Positions 1 through 7,938 of a stretch of 22,813 nt of DNA are shown here, piece by piece. The notes beneath the pieces are model-generated. The model made no database searches. It had not been told where the DNA came from and worked only from the letters and a program-made list of their open reading frames with translations. The translations under genes and the position numbers were made by a program. Origin of the DNA: Rhizobium sp. Q54 (lineage in GTDB: Bacteria; Bacteroidota; Bacteroidia; Flavobacteriales; Flavobacteriaceae); assembly GCA_943324395.2 (NCBI GenBank), contig CALPLL020000004.1, forward strand, positions 1 to 22,813, in the 5' to 3' direction. Numbering within the stretch: position 1 is the stretch's first letter; every line of letters starts with the position of its first letter.

Positions 1-303
1 ACAAGCGTGAAAAACAGCCGTATTTGCTTGAGATCCTGAGTGAGGTTGAACGTTGGCATATTCTGCTCCAAAAAGTGCTTTAGCTCTATCAATTGCAATT
101 TGTTCTACTACATCTACTACTTCGCAACCGCCATAATATCTTTTCCCAGGGTATCCTTCTGCATATTTATTGGTTAAACAAGAACCTGCAGCTTCCATTA
201 CTTGGTCGCTTACAAAATTCTCTGATGCGATAAGCTCAATTCCGTGAATTTGTCTGTCTTGTTCTTCTAAAATTAGGTCAAAAATTTCGTTGTCGTGTAG
301 CAT
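1..303 (-). CDS. glyA: Serine hydroxymethyltransferase, N-terminal part (runs off the window)
   Basis: The 101 codons seen encode the start of the PLP enzyme that converts serine and tetrahydrofolate to glycine and methylene-THF, the main cytosolic source of one-carbon units. Reading from the ATG at 303, the protein begins [11 protein letters not shown] and carries the family signatures IELIASENF, the tract [16 protein letters not shown], and [11 protein letters not shown] near the cut end. These are the N-terminal substrate and cofactor region; the PLP lysine lies beyond the window. The family is about 420 residues, so roughly a quarter is present. It is divergent from the fumarylacetoacetase gene across a 109-bp gap with promoter boxes on both strands. 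The call rests on very conserved motifs and is secure. Confidence 0.96.
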   Translation of the reverse strand, partial: MLHDNEIFDLILEEQDRQIHGIELIASENFVSDQVMEAAGSCLTNKYAEGYPGKRYYGGCEVVDVVEQIAIDRAKALFGAEYANVQPHSGSQANTAVFHAC

Positions 304-328
304 TTTATAGTAGTTGTTAAATTTAACG

Positions 329-336
329 CAAATTTA
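329..336 (-). promoter_or_regulatory. Probable -7 promoter box of glyA
   Basis: On the minus strand this reads TAAATTTG, a match to the Bacteroidetes -7 consensus TAnnTTTG, 25 bp upstream of the glyA ATG. No clear TTG -33 element was found at the usual distance, so only the -7 box is claimed. Confidence 0.5.
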
Positions 337-348
337 CAAAAAAAAGGT

Positions 349-378
349 TTGTATAAATTCTAGTTTATGATATATTTG
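349..378 (+). promoter_or_regulatory. Probable promoter of the fumarylacetoacetase gene
   Basis: TTG at 349-351 (within TTTG 348-351) and TATATTTG at 371-378 are separated by 19 bp, matching the Bacteroidetes -33/-7 promoter layout. The -7 box ends 34 bp before the ATG at 413. Confidence 0.6.
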
Positions 379-412
379 GTACATATTTTTCAACAAACTA
401 ATCAACATTAAG

Positions 413-1696
413 ATGCCAATTACAGCAAATGATCCAAATAGAAAATCATGGTTAGAAGTAGCCATAGATAGCGATTTTCCAATTCAAAATATACCTTTTG
501 GAGTTTTCTTAACTCGTGAAAATGTAGTAACTGTTGGGACTAGAATTGGTAATTACGCCATTGATTTAGGCGCTTTACAACAATTAAATTATTTTGAAGA
601 CATTGAATTGACTGATGATATGTTCATGCAAGACACGTTAAATGATTTTATTTCCGATGGTAAAAAAACGTGGAGATTGGTACGAAATAGAATTGCAGAA
701 ATTTTTGATGTTAAAAATCCAAAGTTGCGTGATAACGATAAGCATAAAAAAGTTATCATTTTCAATATTGATGAAGTTGAAATGCAATTGCCAGTTTTAA
801 TTGGTGATTACACCGATTTTTACTCAAGTAAAGAACACGCTACAAATGTTGGAATGATGTTCCGTGATCCTGAAAATGCTTTATTACCTAACTGGTTGCA
901 TTTGCCTGTGGGGTATCATGGTCGTAGTTCATCGATAATTCCATCTGGCATTCCTGTTCACCGCCCAATGGGACAAACTTTACCAGCAGGGGAAACTTCA
1001 CCTGTTTTTGGTCCTTCACGTTTGATAGATTTCGAATTGGAAACGGCATTTATTACTACTGATGTAAATGTTATGGGGGAGAACATTCCTATTCATGAAG
1101 CTGAAGATTATATTTTTGGAATGGTTTTATTAAATGATTGGAGCGCTCGTGACATTCAAAAATGGGAATATGTTCCTCTAGGCCCTTTTTTAGCGAAGAA
1201 TTTTGCTTCTTCAATTTCTCCTTGGATTGTTACAATGGATGCTTTAGAACCCTTTAGAACGAAGAGTCCAAAGCAAGAGCCAACACCTTTAACGTATTTA
1301 CAACAAAAAGGTAAAAACGCATTTGATATCAATTTGGAAGTTGCAATCCAACCCGAAAAAGGAGAACCAACAGTTGTTTCAAGAACCAATTTCAAATACA
1401 TGTATTGGACAATGAGTCAACAGTTAACGCACCATACATCCAATGGATGTCGAGTAAATTCAGGTGATATGATGGGGTCTGGGACTATCTCAGGACCAAC
1501 ACCAGAAAGTTATGGATCGATGTTAGAATTGACTTGGGGAGGAAAAAATCCTATTGTTTTAAAAGATGGAACCGAACGTAAATTCATTAATGATTATGAC
1601 ACGGTAATCATGAAAGGATTTTGTCACAATTCTCATGTTCGAATTGGTTTTGGAGAAGTTTCTAGTCAGCTTTTACCACCTTTTGTAAGAAAGTAA
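413..1696 (+). CDS. fahA: Fumarylacetoacetase
   Basis: Last enzyme of tyrosine and phenylalanine catabolism: it hydrolyses 4-fumarylacetoacetate to fumarate and acetoacetate in the cytosol. At 427 residues it has the usual length of the two-domain enzyme. Residues known from mouse FAH recur with a constant offset of +9: Asp135 and His142 in TDFYSSKEHATN, Glu208 and Glu210 in IDFELETAF, Asp242 in LLNDWSARDIQ, and Lys262 in GPFLAKNF. These cover the metal ligands and the catalytic His. It is a single transcription unit with its own promoter, ending in a hairpin at 1715-1747. In the uninterrupted chromosome it would have faced the tRNA-Arg gene tail to tail; the mobile element now lies between them. 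Confidence 0.97.
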   Translation: MPITANDPNRKSWLEVAIDSDFPIQNIPFGVFLTRENVVTVGTRIGNYAIDLGALQQLNYFEDIELTDDMFMQDTLNDFISDGKKTWRLVRNRIAEIFDVKNPKLRDNDKHKKVIIFNIDEVEMQLPVLIGDYTDFYSSKEHATNVGMMFRDPENALLPNWLHLPVGYHGRSSSIIPSGIPVHRPMGQTLPAGETSPVFGPSRLIDFELETAFITTDVNVMGENIPIHEAEDYIFGMVLLNDWSARDIQKWEYVPLGPFLAKNFASSISPWIVTMDALEPFRTKSPKQEPTPLTYLQQKGKNAFDINLEVAIQPEKGEPTVVSRTNFKYMYWTMSQQLTHHTSNGCRVNSGDMMGSGTISGPTPESYGSMLELTWGGKNPIVLKDGTERKFINDYDTVIMKGFCHNSHVRIGFGEVSSQLLPPFVRK

Positions 1697-1714
1697 ATGA
1701 TTTGCTTCAAAATA

Positions 1715-1747
1715 AAAACCCTTACAAACATTGTTTATAAGGGTTTT
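1715..1747 (+). terminator. Hairpin terminator after fumarylacetoacetase, touching attL
   Basis: AAAACCCTTA (1715-1724) pairs with TAAGGGTTTT (1738-1747), with four further inner pairs after one mismatch and a short loop. It lies 18 bp after the fah stop. Its symmetry lets it work on both strands. Its last bases overlap the 16-bp att repeat, so before integration it probably also terminated the convergent tRNA-Arg transcript. Confidence 0.75.
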
Positions 1748-1760
1748 GTGACCTCGACTG
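1745..1760. repeat. attL core (copy of the tRNA-Arg 3' end)
   Basis: Sixteen bases, TTTGTGACCTCGACTG, identical to 13341-13356. The part GACCTCGACTG complements the acceptor stem and the end of the T arm of tRNA-Arg. Identity stops at 1761 (A here, G at 13357). This copy is only a tail fragment and cannot encode a tRNA. Confidence 0.9.
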
Positions 1761-1820
1761 AATAGTATTTTGTGAAATTTTTCAACGCATTTATTGAGTT
1801 TTCAGCGGTTTTTTTGATTT

Positions 1821-1896
1821 TTTTTGTCCAAGATTTTTCTAAATATGGACTCAACGTCCCTCAAATGGACTCAAATGGACACAAAAACGGACACAA
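1821..1896. repeat. Left cluster of putative integrase arm-type sites
   Basis: Four direct copies of ATGGACWCAA lie between attL and the integrase gene: 1845-1854 and 1865-1874 (ATGGACTCAA), 1875-1884 (ATGGACACAA) and 1887-1896 (ACGGACACAA). Start-to-start spacing is 20, 10 and 12 bp, close to whole helical turns. An inverted partial copy, TTTTTGTCCA, is at 1821-1830. The same motif recurs in the same orientation just inside the right end. This layout is known for arm sites bound by the N-terminal domain of lambda-type integrases; binding here is inferred. Confidence 0.65.
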
Positions 1897-1960
1897 TTTT
1901 TGCAGAAAAAATGTTCTAATCATAACTTTAAAATCTTTAACAATTTAATTTTTTTAATTT

Positions 1961-3268
1961 ATGAAAACGAAATTTTATCTTCGTAAAGGTAGTAAAAAAA
2001 GTACTATCAATTTTGAGTTTAGAAATGGAACTCAAACAAAATTTAGAGCATCAACAAATTTTGTAATTAATTCCGATAAGGATTGGGATTCTAATAAACA
2101 AAAAATGAAGTCTCCATCTACAACATTTAATGCAAAGCTAATTAATAGTAAGTTATCTGAATTTGATAACTTGCTTAATGATTTACTTTACAAGGAAAAC
2201 GAGAAGTTTATAGAAATTAATTCCGTTAAGGAAATTTTTATAAAAGTTTTTGAAATGAATGGCAGAACTGCTTCAAGATTTCAAAATGAATGTTTTAAAG
2301 TAGATTTAAATGGAAGTAACACCAACAAAGATTTCATACTTTATTTTGAATGGTTTTTAGATTTTTATTCTAAAAATAACTCTCCATACTCTAAAAAAAT
2401 ACTCACCAGAGGTACACTTATAACATTGAGAAGTTCAATGAATGTAATCAAAGGATTTATTAAACACAAGAAAATAAAGAATTTGTATTTTGATGATATT
2501 AATAGAACTTTCTATAATGATTTTATAGGTTATTTGACGAATGAAAAAAAGTACACAAAAAACTATATTGGAACAGTAATTCAAAAATTAAAAACGGTTA
2601 TGGGTTATGCTTATGAAGAAGGTAAGCACTTTAATCTTGAATTTAAAAAGAATTATTTTTCTAAAGTTACAGAGGTTGTATCATTTCCCTATTTAAATAA
2701 TGATGAACTTAAGAAAATTGAAAGTCTGGTTTTGGATAATGAAGAATTAGATACTGTTAGAGATATTTTTCTAATAGGATGTAATACTGGATTAAGGATA
2801 GGTGATTTACTAAATTTATTAAAAAACCCAGAAATTTACAATCAAGATGGTAGAGATTTCTTTAAAATAAAGCAATCTAAAACTTCAAACCTTGTAGTGA
2901 TTCCTATAAATAGTGTAGTGAAAAGCATTTTAGAAAAAAGGAATGGGGTTCTGCCGAAATATGTTCATCAAAATTCAGTAAACAAACATATTAAGGCAAT
3001 TTGTAAAAGAGCAATGATTAATGACGATTTTACTTATTTTAGAACAGTTGGTGGTGTGGAAGTTAAATTTTCAGCACCTAAATTTAAATATATAAGTACC
3101 CATACTGCAAGAAGGTCTTTTTGTACTAATGCTTATTATTCTGGTATGCCACCACACGATATTATGGCAATTTCGGGTCATAAAAATGAAGATGTGTTTT
3201 ATAATTATATTAAAGTTAGCAAACAAGATAATGCAATGAGAATATCAAATTATGCTTTTTTACAATAA
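1961..3268 (+). CDS. int: Tyrosine recombinase (site-specific integrase)
   Basis: Integrase expected to insert and excise the element at tRNA-Arg. The N-terminal part (about 1-110) fits the beta-rich arm-binding domain of Bacteroidetes transposon integrases. Residues about 125-225 fit the helical SAM-like core-binding domain, and about 245-425 the catalytic domain. Catalytic residues can be assigned: Arg279 in NTGLRIGD, a lysine in the strand around 304-307, His381 and Arg384 in HTARRSF, His407 in SGHKNED, and nucleophile Tyr416 in FYNYIK. At 435 residues it matches full-length relatives, with no sign of truncation. The start at 1961 follows an AT-rich leader without a Shine-Dalgarno, normal for this phylum. 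It reads inward from attL and ends in its own terminator. Confidence 0.93.
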   Translation: MKTKFYLRKGSKKSTINFEFRNGTQTKFRASTNFVINSDKDWDSNKQKMKSPSTTFNAKLINSKLSEFDNLLNDLLYKENEKFIEINSVKEIFIKVFEMNGRTASRFQNECFKVDLNGSNTNKDFILYFEWFLDFYSKNNSPYSKKILTRGTLITLRSSMNVIKGFIKHKKIKNLYFDDINRTFYNDFIGYLTNEKKYTKNYIGTVIQKLKTVMGYAYEEGKHFNLEFKKNYFSKVTEVVSFPYLNNDELKKIESLVLDNEELDTVRDIFLIGCNTGLRIGDLLNLLKNPEIYNQDGRDFFKIKQSKTSNLVVIPINSVVKSILEKRNGVLPKYVHQNSVNKHIKAICKRAMINDDFTYFRTVGGVEVKFSAPKFKYISTHTARRSFCTNAYYSGMPPHDIMAISGHKNEDVFYNYIKVSKQDNAMRISNYAFLQ

Positions 3269-3288
3269 TTTTTTTAATTAAAATAAAC

Positions 3289-3316
3289 AAGGGGGCAACT
3301 AAGCTCCCTTTTTTTA
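3289..3316 (+). terminator. Rho-independent terminator of the integrase gene
   Basis: AAGGGGGC (3289-3296) pairs with GCTCCCTT (3303-3310), with one G-T wobble and the loop AACTAA, followed by a T run. It starts 20 bp after the integrase stop codon. Confidence 0.85.
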
Positions 3317-3444
3317 TAACGTTTATTTCCAATTTCTTACGATAACTAATTCTTAATATTAATTATAAAAGGGTAGTATATTTTTTTATATATTAGCTCC
3401 GTGAAAATGAATCACAACATATAACTAATAGCGTTTTGCTACTT

Positions 3445-3586
3445 CTTGTCTTGATTAACCGACTAAGTAATAAAGGAACAAGGAAGTATTGTAAATCGCC
3501 TCAGCTGAGGCGTAGGTTTGCATATACTTTGTTCCAAGCACCTTAGTCGGGCTTTCAAGGCAAGTGTATCGCAATTGTCCTACGCC
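3445..3586. other. Long imperfect hairpin of unknown function (possible structured RNA or folded-DNA site)
   Basis: This fills most of the 370-bp gap between the integrase and the lipoprotein gene. Nested arms pair in order: 3445-3454 with 3555-3564 (10 bp, one wobble), 3459-3467 with 3542-3550 (CCGACTAAG, 9 bp perfect), 3475-3480 with 3530-3535, 3484-3489 with 3524-3529, and 3490-3496 with 3516-3522 (two wobbles). The apex is a 16-bp perfect palindrome, CGCCTCAGCTGAGGCG (3497-3512). In addition GGCGTAGG (3509-3516) is the exact complement of CCTACGCC (3579-3586), giving an alternative fold. No ORF or clear promoter accompanies it. It could be a small RNA or 5' leader of the following operon, or a site active as folded single-stranded DNA such as an origin. 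The rest of the gap (3317-3444) is AT-rich with nothing recognisable. Confidence 0.55.
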
Positions 3587-3640
3587 TTTTTAGTTTTCTA
3601 AAACAATAAAACTCAATAGGACTTGAGAATACGTAACATT

Positions 3641-4237
3641 ATGAAAACTATTATTAAAAGATTAGCAGTATTAACAGTTCTTGTACTTTTATTTAATTCT
3701 TGCACAAAAGATTCAGTTCCTTCAACCGCTTGTACTCCAATTCCTTGTTTAAATGGCGGTACTTCAAGATCAGATTGTGGTTGTAATTGCCCACAAGGAT
3801 TTACTGGCACTAATTGTGGAACTCAAGTAACACCAACACAAGTAAAAATTACAAACATTAAGGTTACTAAATTTCCAGATACTAAACCAAATGGAAGTTG
3901 GTGGGATTCAACACCTTCAAACAGTGATGCCGATATTTTTTTAACTATTGAAAACATCAGCAATACTACAATTTGGACAAGTCCAACTTATTATACAGAT
4001 GCAACTGGAATTGGAACAATGTCTTATAATTTTATTCCTACAACACCAATCATAATTACAAGTTTTACCTCTGGTTATTATATGAATATTTGGGATAAAG
4101 ATACTCTTACTTCTGAATTTATTGACCTTGTATTATTTAATCCTTACAACAGTAGTGGTGGATTTCCAACTACAAAAACTTTTACAAATTCAACATCAAC
4201 GTTTAGCTTTGAATTAACTCTTTCTTATGTTTGGTAA
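3641..4237 (+). CDS. Lipoprotein with an EGF-like Cys-rich segment
   Basis: The 198-residue product has a lipoprotein signal peptide: basic start, hydrophobic stretch LAVLTVLVLLF, and lipobox FNSC with Cys21 as the lipidated residue. It is followed by a compact cysteine cluster (Cys31, 36, 46, 48, 50, 59) ending in NCPQGFTGTNCG, the signature of an EGF-like fold. Residues about 65-198 are Thr/Ser/Asn-rich with alternating strands, suggesting a beta-sandwich; no family was recognised. The ATG at 3641 is preferred to an in-frame TTG at 3623 because it begins a normal signal peptide. The next gene overlaps its end by 11 bp, so the two are probably co-translated. Likely a membrane-anchored extracytoplasmic partner of the lipase encoded downstream. 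Confidence 0.75.
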   Translation: MKTIIKRLAVLTVLVLLFNSCTKDSVPSTACTPIPCLNGGTSRSDCGCNCPQGFTGTNCGTQVTPTQVKITNIKVTKFPDTKPNGSWWDSTPSNSDADIFLTIENISNTTIWTSPTYYTDATGIGTMSYNFIPTTPIIITSFTSGYYMNIWDKDTLTSEFIDLVLFNPYNSSGGFPTTKTFTNSTSTFSFELTLSYVW

Positions 4238-4922
4238 ACCTTTAATCAGTAGTAAAGTATTATTTACTTTCATTTTTGTGTTTGTATCATCAATTATATT
4301 TTCTCAAGAAACGGAAAAAATAAATGGTTCATATTGGGGAAATACCGAAGGTGCGAAAAAGACTTTTGTTGTTCTAAATTTGAAAGAGAAATTAGCCAAG
4401 CATAAGAAAATTGCTATACTTCCAATTAAATCTTATATAAGGTATAAAAAAACTCCTAAGGACTATAATGCAGAACTTAATAAAGAAAAAGAAAATAAGA
4501 TGTCCTTTGAACTTCAAACCAGTATGTATGATTATTTAATCGTTAGTAAAGATAATTATTCAGTACAAATTCAAAATATAGATAGTACAAACTTCATTTT
4601 AAAAGAAAATAAAATGATAGATAGTATTACTCAATACAAGCCACAAGACGTAGCAAAAGTTTTAGGTGTAGATGCAGTTATTTTTAGCAATTACACCTAT
4701 ACTAAATTAGGTAGTGAATTTGGAGCAATTGTATCTGAATTATTGATTGGAGGAGGAAAAGTAGCATCTGGTCAATTAAATATGGATATAATCAACGGAT
4801 TTGACGGAGAAGTTTTATGGGGTTTTGGTAAAACTATGAATCAAGATAATTTAAGTTCGCCAGAGGCAATAATTAGAAGAATGATGAGTAAAGTTGAAAG
4901 GAATTTTCCTTATTTAAAATAA
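4227..4922 (+). CDS. Exported protein resembling the CsgG/LpoB-type lipoprotein superfamily
   Basis: 231 residues with a signal sequence (hydrophobic stretch VLFTFIFVFVSSIIFSQ). There is no lipobox Cys, so it is probably periplasmic or cleaved at FSQ. The mature part shows a strand KIAILPIKSY, a region ending in DVAKVLGVDAVIFSNYTY, and then DMDIING-like and GEVLWGFGKT strands. This order (ILP strand, 'GVDA' helix-strand, final 'W' strand) recalls the alpha/beta fold of the CsgG, LpoB and GNA1162 families, which are envelope-associated and sometimes assemble as rings or activate partners. That similarity is by eye and tentative. It overlaps the upstream lipoprotein gene by 11 bp and is followed after 5 bp by the lipase gene, so all three form an operon. 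Confidence 0.6.
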   Translation: MFGKPLISSKVLFTFIFVFVSSIIFSQETEKINGSYWGNTEGAKKTFVVLNLKEKLAKHKKIAILPIKSYIRYKKTPKDYNAELNKEKENKMSFELQTSMYDYLIVSKDNYSVQIQNIDSTNFILKENKMIDSITQYKPQDVAKVLGVDAVIFSNYTYTKLGSEFGAIVSELLIGGGKVASGQLNMDIINGFDGEVLWGFGKTMNQDNLSSPEAIIRRMMSKVERNFPYLK

Positions 4923-4927
4923 CAATT

Positions 4928-6667
4928 ATGAAAACAAAACTACTTTTATCATTATTAGTATTTGGAACATTATTTCAGATAAATGCTCAAGAAACAACTA
5001 CTATAATTAAACCATCTCTAACTGATTCAAAGAAGTCAGATTTAAGTCTAAAACTTGAAGATAAATTAGAAACTAAATATGCAATTGGTCTTGAAAATAA
5101 TTTGGAAAAAAATTCTCTAACAACTCAAACTAAATTACCATATCCTATTATTTTTATTCACGGTTTAAATTCGAGTTCAAGTACTTGGGAAACTACAAAA
5201 AACTTTCTTACTTCAACATTTGGATTAACAGATGGAGGTTTTTTTGATGTCAATCTCAATTATGATGGTTCATTATTAACTTCAAATAAAACAACAGATT
5301 CATATTTATATTATTCTAATACTAATGCAGTGAGTGGGGGTGATATTTATTTTGTGAATTTTGCAGTTAATACTGGTGGTGTTGTTTTTTTAAATAGTAA
5401 TGGCACTATTAATGACAACTGTTTAAATTTAAGTAATCAATCTGCAATTGCAAAACAAGGTTATATTTTAAAAGATATAATAATGTCAGTGATGCAGCTA
5501 TCTGGTAAAAATAAAGTAGTATTAATGGGGCACAGTATGGGAGGTTTAGCTTCAAGAGAATATCTTCAAAACAGTTTAAATTGGCAATTAGATGGGCTTC
5601 ATCACATTGCAAAATTAGCTACTACTGGAACTCCTCACGGAGGAAGTGACGCTATTGGAGGTCAAATCTTAAATGTTGATTATAGTTCTGAAGCTATTAG
5701 AGATTTAAAAAAAATATCCGTTTACTTGGAAGGAGGTTATGAAAGTTCAGTTTCATCAAGTTATTATAATAGAGATGTAAATTGTAATGGTATAAGTAAT
5801 GATGGATTAAATATTATTGGTCTAAATCAAAGAACTTTGTCCACCAGTTTAGATTATTCTTGCGTTATTGGAACTGGACTTTCAATTCTTGGGGTTGGTG
5901 GTGATGGAGCAGTAACAATTAGTAGTGCAAACTTAAATTTAGCAAATAGCGGTTATTCTAACTTGATACCTAATATTTTTAGTGTATTTAAAATTCATAA
6001 TCAATTACCAAGTGATTGGTACACTATAATGCAATCAATCGATGAGCCAAACGAATTTCAATTAGCATACGGAGTTACTCTAAATAGTCCTTCGGTTTAT
6101 TATGGTTTTAACTCAGAACAATCTTCATCATCTCCATATGTAAATGATTATGATGACTATAAATTTTCAGTATCGAGTAATAGTAACGTAACTATTTCAA
6201 TAAATAAACCAACTGCATTAAATCTAAATGCTCGATTAGTTTCAAGTACTTATGCTCAAATAGGTTCAAGTTTTAGTAATAATGGTGGTACATCTATTAA
6301 TTTTTTAGCAAATAATCTACCACAAGGAGATTATTATTTGGAAATTTACGGTTTGCCTACACCAAATACAATTTCTAAATACAATTTTAGTCTATCTTCC
6401 ACACTTTCAAATCCAGATTTCACAACCGCCAATTCATTGGAAATTTATCCAAACCCAACTTCTTCTAAAGTGTACTTTGATAACTCAATTGAGAAGTTTG
6501 AAACGGCAACTGTAGTAAATTATTTAGGACAAGTAGTTGGGGAAACTCGATTCATTACTTTTGAAGCTAACCAAGAGGTTGATTTAAGCTCTTTTTCAGC
6601 TGGTGTTTATATTGTTAAGTTCGCAAATGGTGAAAAATCAATTACTAAAAAAGTAATCAAAGAATAG
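4928..6667 (+). CDS. Secreted lipase-like alpha/beta hydrolase with T9SS sorting domain
   Basis: 579 residues. A signal peptide covers about 1-20 (ending INAQ). The alpha/beta-hydrolase domain spans about 70-370. It has the oxyanion strand PIIFIHGLN (73-81), nucleophile elbow GHSMGG with Ser203, the lipase tract TGTPHGGS (233-240), a probable acid Asp326 in GGDGAV and probable catalytic His357 in FKIHNQLP. Residues about 400-490 resemble a bacterial pre-peptidase C-terminal (PPC) beta domain (DYDDYKFSV ... GDYYLEIYG). The last 75 residues are a type A T9SS sorting domain (LEIYPNPTSSKVYF ... GVYIVKFANG). It should be exported by Sec, then carried across the outer membrane by T9SS and released or surface-attached. 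Likely substrate is a lipid or ester; exact specificity is not visible. Third gene of the operon. Confidence 0.88.
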   Translation: MKTKLLLSLLVFGTLFQINAQETTTIIKPSLTDSKKSDLSLKLEDKLETKYAIGLENNLEKNSLTTQTKLPYPIIFIHGLNSSSSTWETTKNFLTSTFGLTDGGFFDVNLNYDGSLLTSNKTTDSYLYYSNTNAVSGGDIYFVNFAVNTGGVVFLNSNGTINDNCLNLSNQSAIAKQGYILKDIIMSVMQLSGKNKVVLMGHSMGGLASREYLQNSLNWQLDGLHHIAKLATTGTPHGGSDAIGGQILNVDYSSEAIRDLKKISVYLEGGYESSVSSSYYNRDVNCNGISNDGLNIIGLNQRTLSTSLDYSCVIGTGLSILGVGGDGAVTISSANLNLANSGYSNLIPNIFSVFKIHNQLPSDWYTIMQSIDEPNEFQLAYGVTLNSPSVYYGFNSEQSSSSPYVNDYDDYKFSVSSNSNVTISINKPTALNLNARLVSSTYAQIGSSFSNNGGTSINFLANNLPQGDYYLEIYGLPTPNTISKYNFSLSSTLSNPDFTTANSLEIYPNPTSSKVYFDNSIEKFETATVVNYLGQVVGETRFITFEANQEVDLSSFSAGVYIVKFANGEKSITKKVIKE

Positions 6668-6698
6668 TTACCAGAGATTGCTCAGAAAGTAGTCTTTT

Positions 6699-7733
6699 TT
6701 ATATCAAGTTAGTTAGAGCGGATTCCGTTAATTCTTTTTTTAATTTAGTGATTGAAGAAATAGAAACATCCTCTAATTCATATCTATTACCGTTAATATC
6801 GATAGCTTTCAATTTTTCTTTGAATACCAAAGAGCAAATATTTTTCGTTTGTTTTTCGTCAACTATGATAAGAAACGAATTTTTTAAATCTCTATAACTT
6901 ATTCTGTCCAAATCAACAGTTTTTATTTTAGAGGACATCGCAAGAATGGTTTTAATTACATTGTATGCTTTAATTTCTTCCACAGTTGTGATTATTCCAC
7001 TATTAGATTCGGAAATTTCTTTTTGAACGATTCTGTCTAATGCAGTCTTTATAGAAATAGAATTTACCAATCCTTTGATTTGAGATATTGCTTTCTCGGT
7101 TGACCTTAAACCACCCATATTTTTAAATATCAATTTAACTAAGTCATCCGTTTCAACTAATGTCTTGAATAAAGCATTGTCAAAATTATCTAAAAAATAC
7201 ACATCCTCTGCTTCTTGAATAATTTCGCTAATTTCAATCGATTGTCTATTGAATAAAGCTAATGTTTCTAATTGTGCAGTATCATAATTAGTTAGGTCGA
7301 AAGTGAAAAATGGCTTTGTATTCAATCCTTTTTTCTCTCGTGCATTAACAGTATAGAAATTGTAAATAACACCATTGGTTAATATTCCGATTTTGGCAGT
7401 TGGAGAATACAAACAATATTCATTCAACTGTCTAAAATGGTTGTCATTTAGCTTTGCAGTTACACTTTTACACTCAATTAGCATTAGAGGGTCTTTCTTG
7501 CCCAATGTAATAGCAATATCAACTCTACGACCCTTTTTATCACCCATATCCGCAATGTACTCGTGAGAGTAATCATCCATTTTGGAATAATTTAGAATAT
7601 TGAAAAAAGGATGTATCAAATTGTCACGAGTTTGCGTTTCGTCTTTGCTTAAATTAATTGCTTTATTGAAATCCCAATTATCAAAAGATTTTTTGAGTTG
7701 GTTTGTGATTTGTTTTAATTTTTTGCTGTCCAT
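6699..7733 (-). CDS. Orphan type I restriction HsdR-N-like PD-(D/E)XK protein
   Basis: 344 residues. The N-terminal half matches the nuclease domain found at the start of type I restriction HsdR subunits: residues about 30-60 (TRDNLIHPFFNILNY), Asp72 in RRVDIAI, Glu87 and Lys89 in LIECKS, and Gln102/Tyr106 in RQLNEYCLY. These give a complete PD-(D/E)XK site plus the QxxxY motif of that family. No helicase domain follows and no modification or specificity gene is nearby, so it is not a normal restriction system. The C-terminal half (about 150-344) is unrecognised. Stand-alone proteins of this kind are common in Bacteroidetes mobile elements and may act in defence, but role and target are unknown. 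It is convergent with the lipase operon and has its own -7 box at 7759-7766. Confidence 0.75.
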   Translation of the reverse strand: MDSKKLKQITNQLKKSFDNWDFNKAINLSKDETQTRDNLIHPFFNILNYSKMDDYSHEYIADMGDKKGRRVDIAITLGKKDPLMLIECKSVTAKLNDNHFRQLNEYCLYSPTAKIGILTNGVIYNFYTVNAREKKGLNTKPFFTFDLTNYDTAQLETLALFNRQSIEISEIIQEAEDVYFLDNFDNALFKTLVETDDLVKLIFKNMGGLRSTEKAISQIKGLVNSISIKTALDRIVQKEISESNSGIITTVEEIKAYNVIKTILAMSSKIKTVDLDRISYRDLKNSFLIIVDEKQTKNICSLVFKEKLKAIDINGNRYELEDVSISSITKLKKELTESALTNLI

Positions 7734-7758
7734 AGGTTTAGTGAGATTTTTTCAAATT

Positions 7759-7766
7759 CAAAAGTA
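7759..7766 (-). promoter_or_regulatory. Probable -7 box of the HsdR-N-like gene
   Basis: On the minus strand this reads TACTTTTG, matching TAnnTTTG, 25 bp upstream of the ATG at 7733. No good -33 element is apparent. The rest of the divergent gap to 7908 is AT-rich without further recognisable features. Confidence 0.45.
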
Positions 7767-7908
7767 GTATTTTTTTATTATAATTTTAATAATTTGAATT
7801 ATGAATTATTTACTTCTCAAAATTTAATTTTAATTCAAACGTTTAATAACGAAAACGATACGTTAACTAAATTTATTTCTTTTCTAATAAAATTGAATTA
7901 AATTAACA

Positions 7909-7916
7909 TATATTTG
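7909..7916 (+). promoter_or_regulatory. Probable -7 box of the TPR gene
   Basis: TATATTTG matches the -7 consensus and ends 22 bp before the ATG at 7939. A TTG at 7893-7895 is closer than the usual -33 spacing, so only the -7 box is claimed. Confidence 0.5.
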
Positions 7917-7938
7917 ATTTGAATTTTAAATAAAAATT

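Noticed and set aside
1745..1760. Second tRNA gene or tRNA pseudogene
   Set aside because: Only the last 11 or so bases of the tRNA are repeated; it is the att core left by integration.
3445..3586. Integron attC site
   Set aside because: Long hairpin shape fits, but no RYYYAAC/GTTRRRY core sites were found at the base and no integron integrase is present (the integrase lacks the IntI-type context).
3623..3640. In-frame TTG upstream of the lipoprotein ATG
   Set aside because: It would place six polar residues before a normal lipoprotein signal peptide; ATG at 3641 gives a standard N-terminus.
6668..6698. Terminator between the lipase gene and the convergent nuclease-like gene
   Set aside because: A T run is present but the preceding bases form only a very weak stem.
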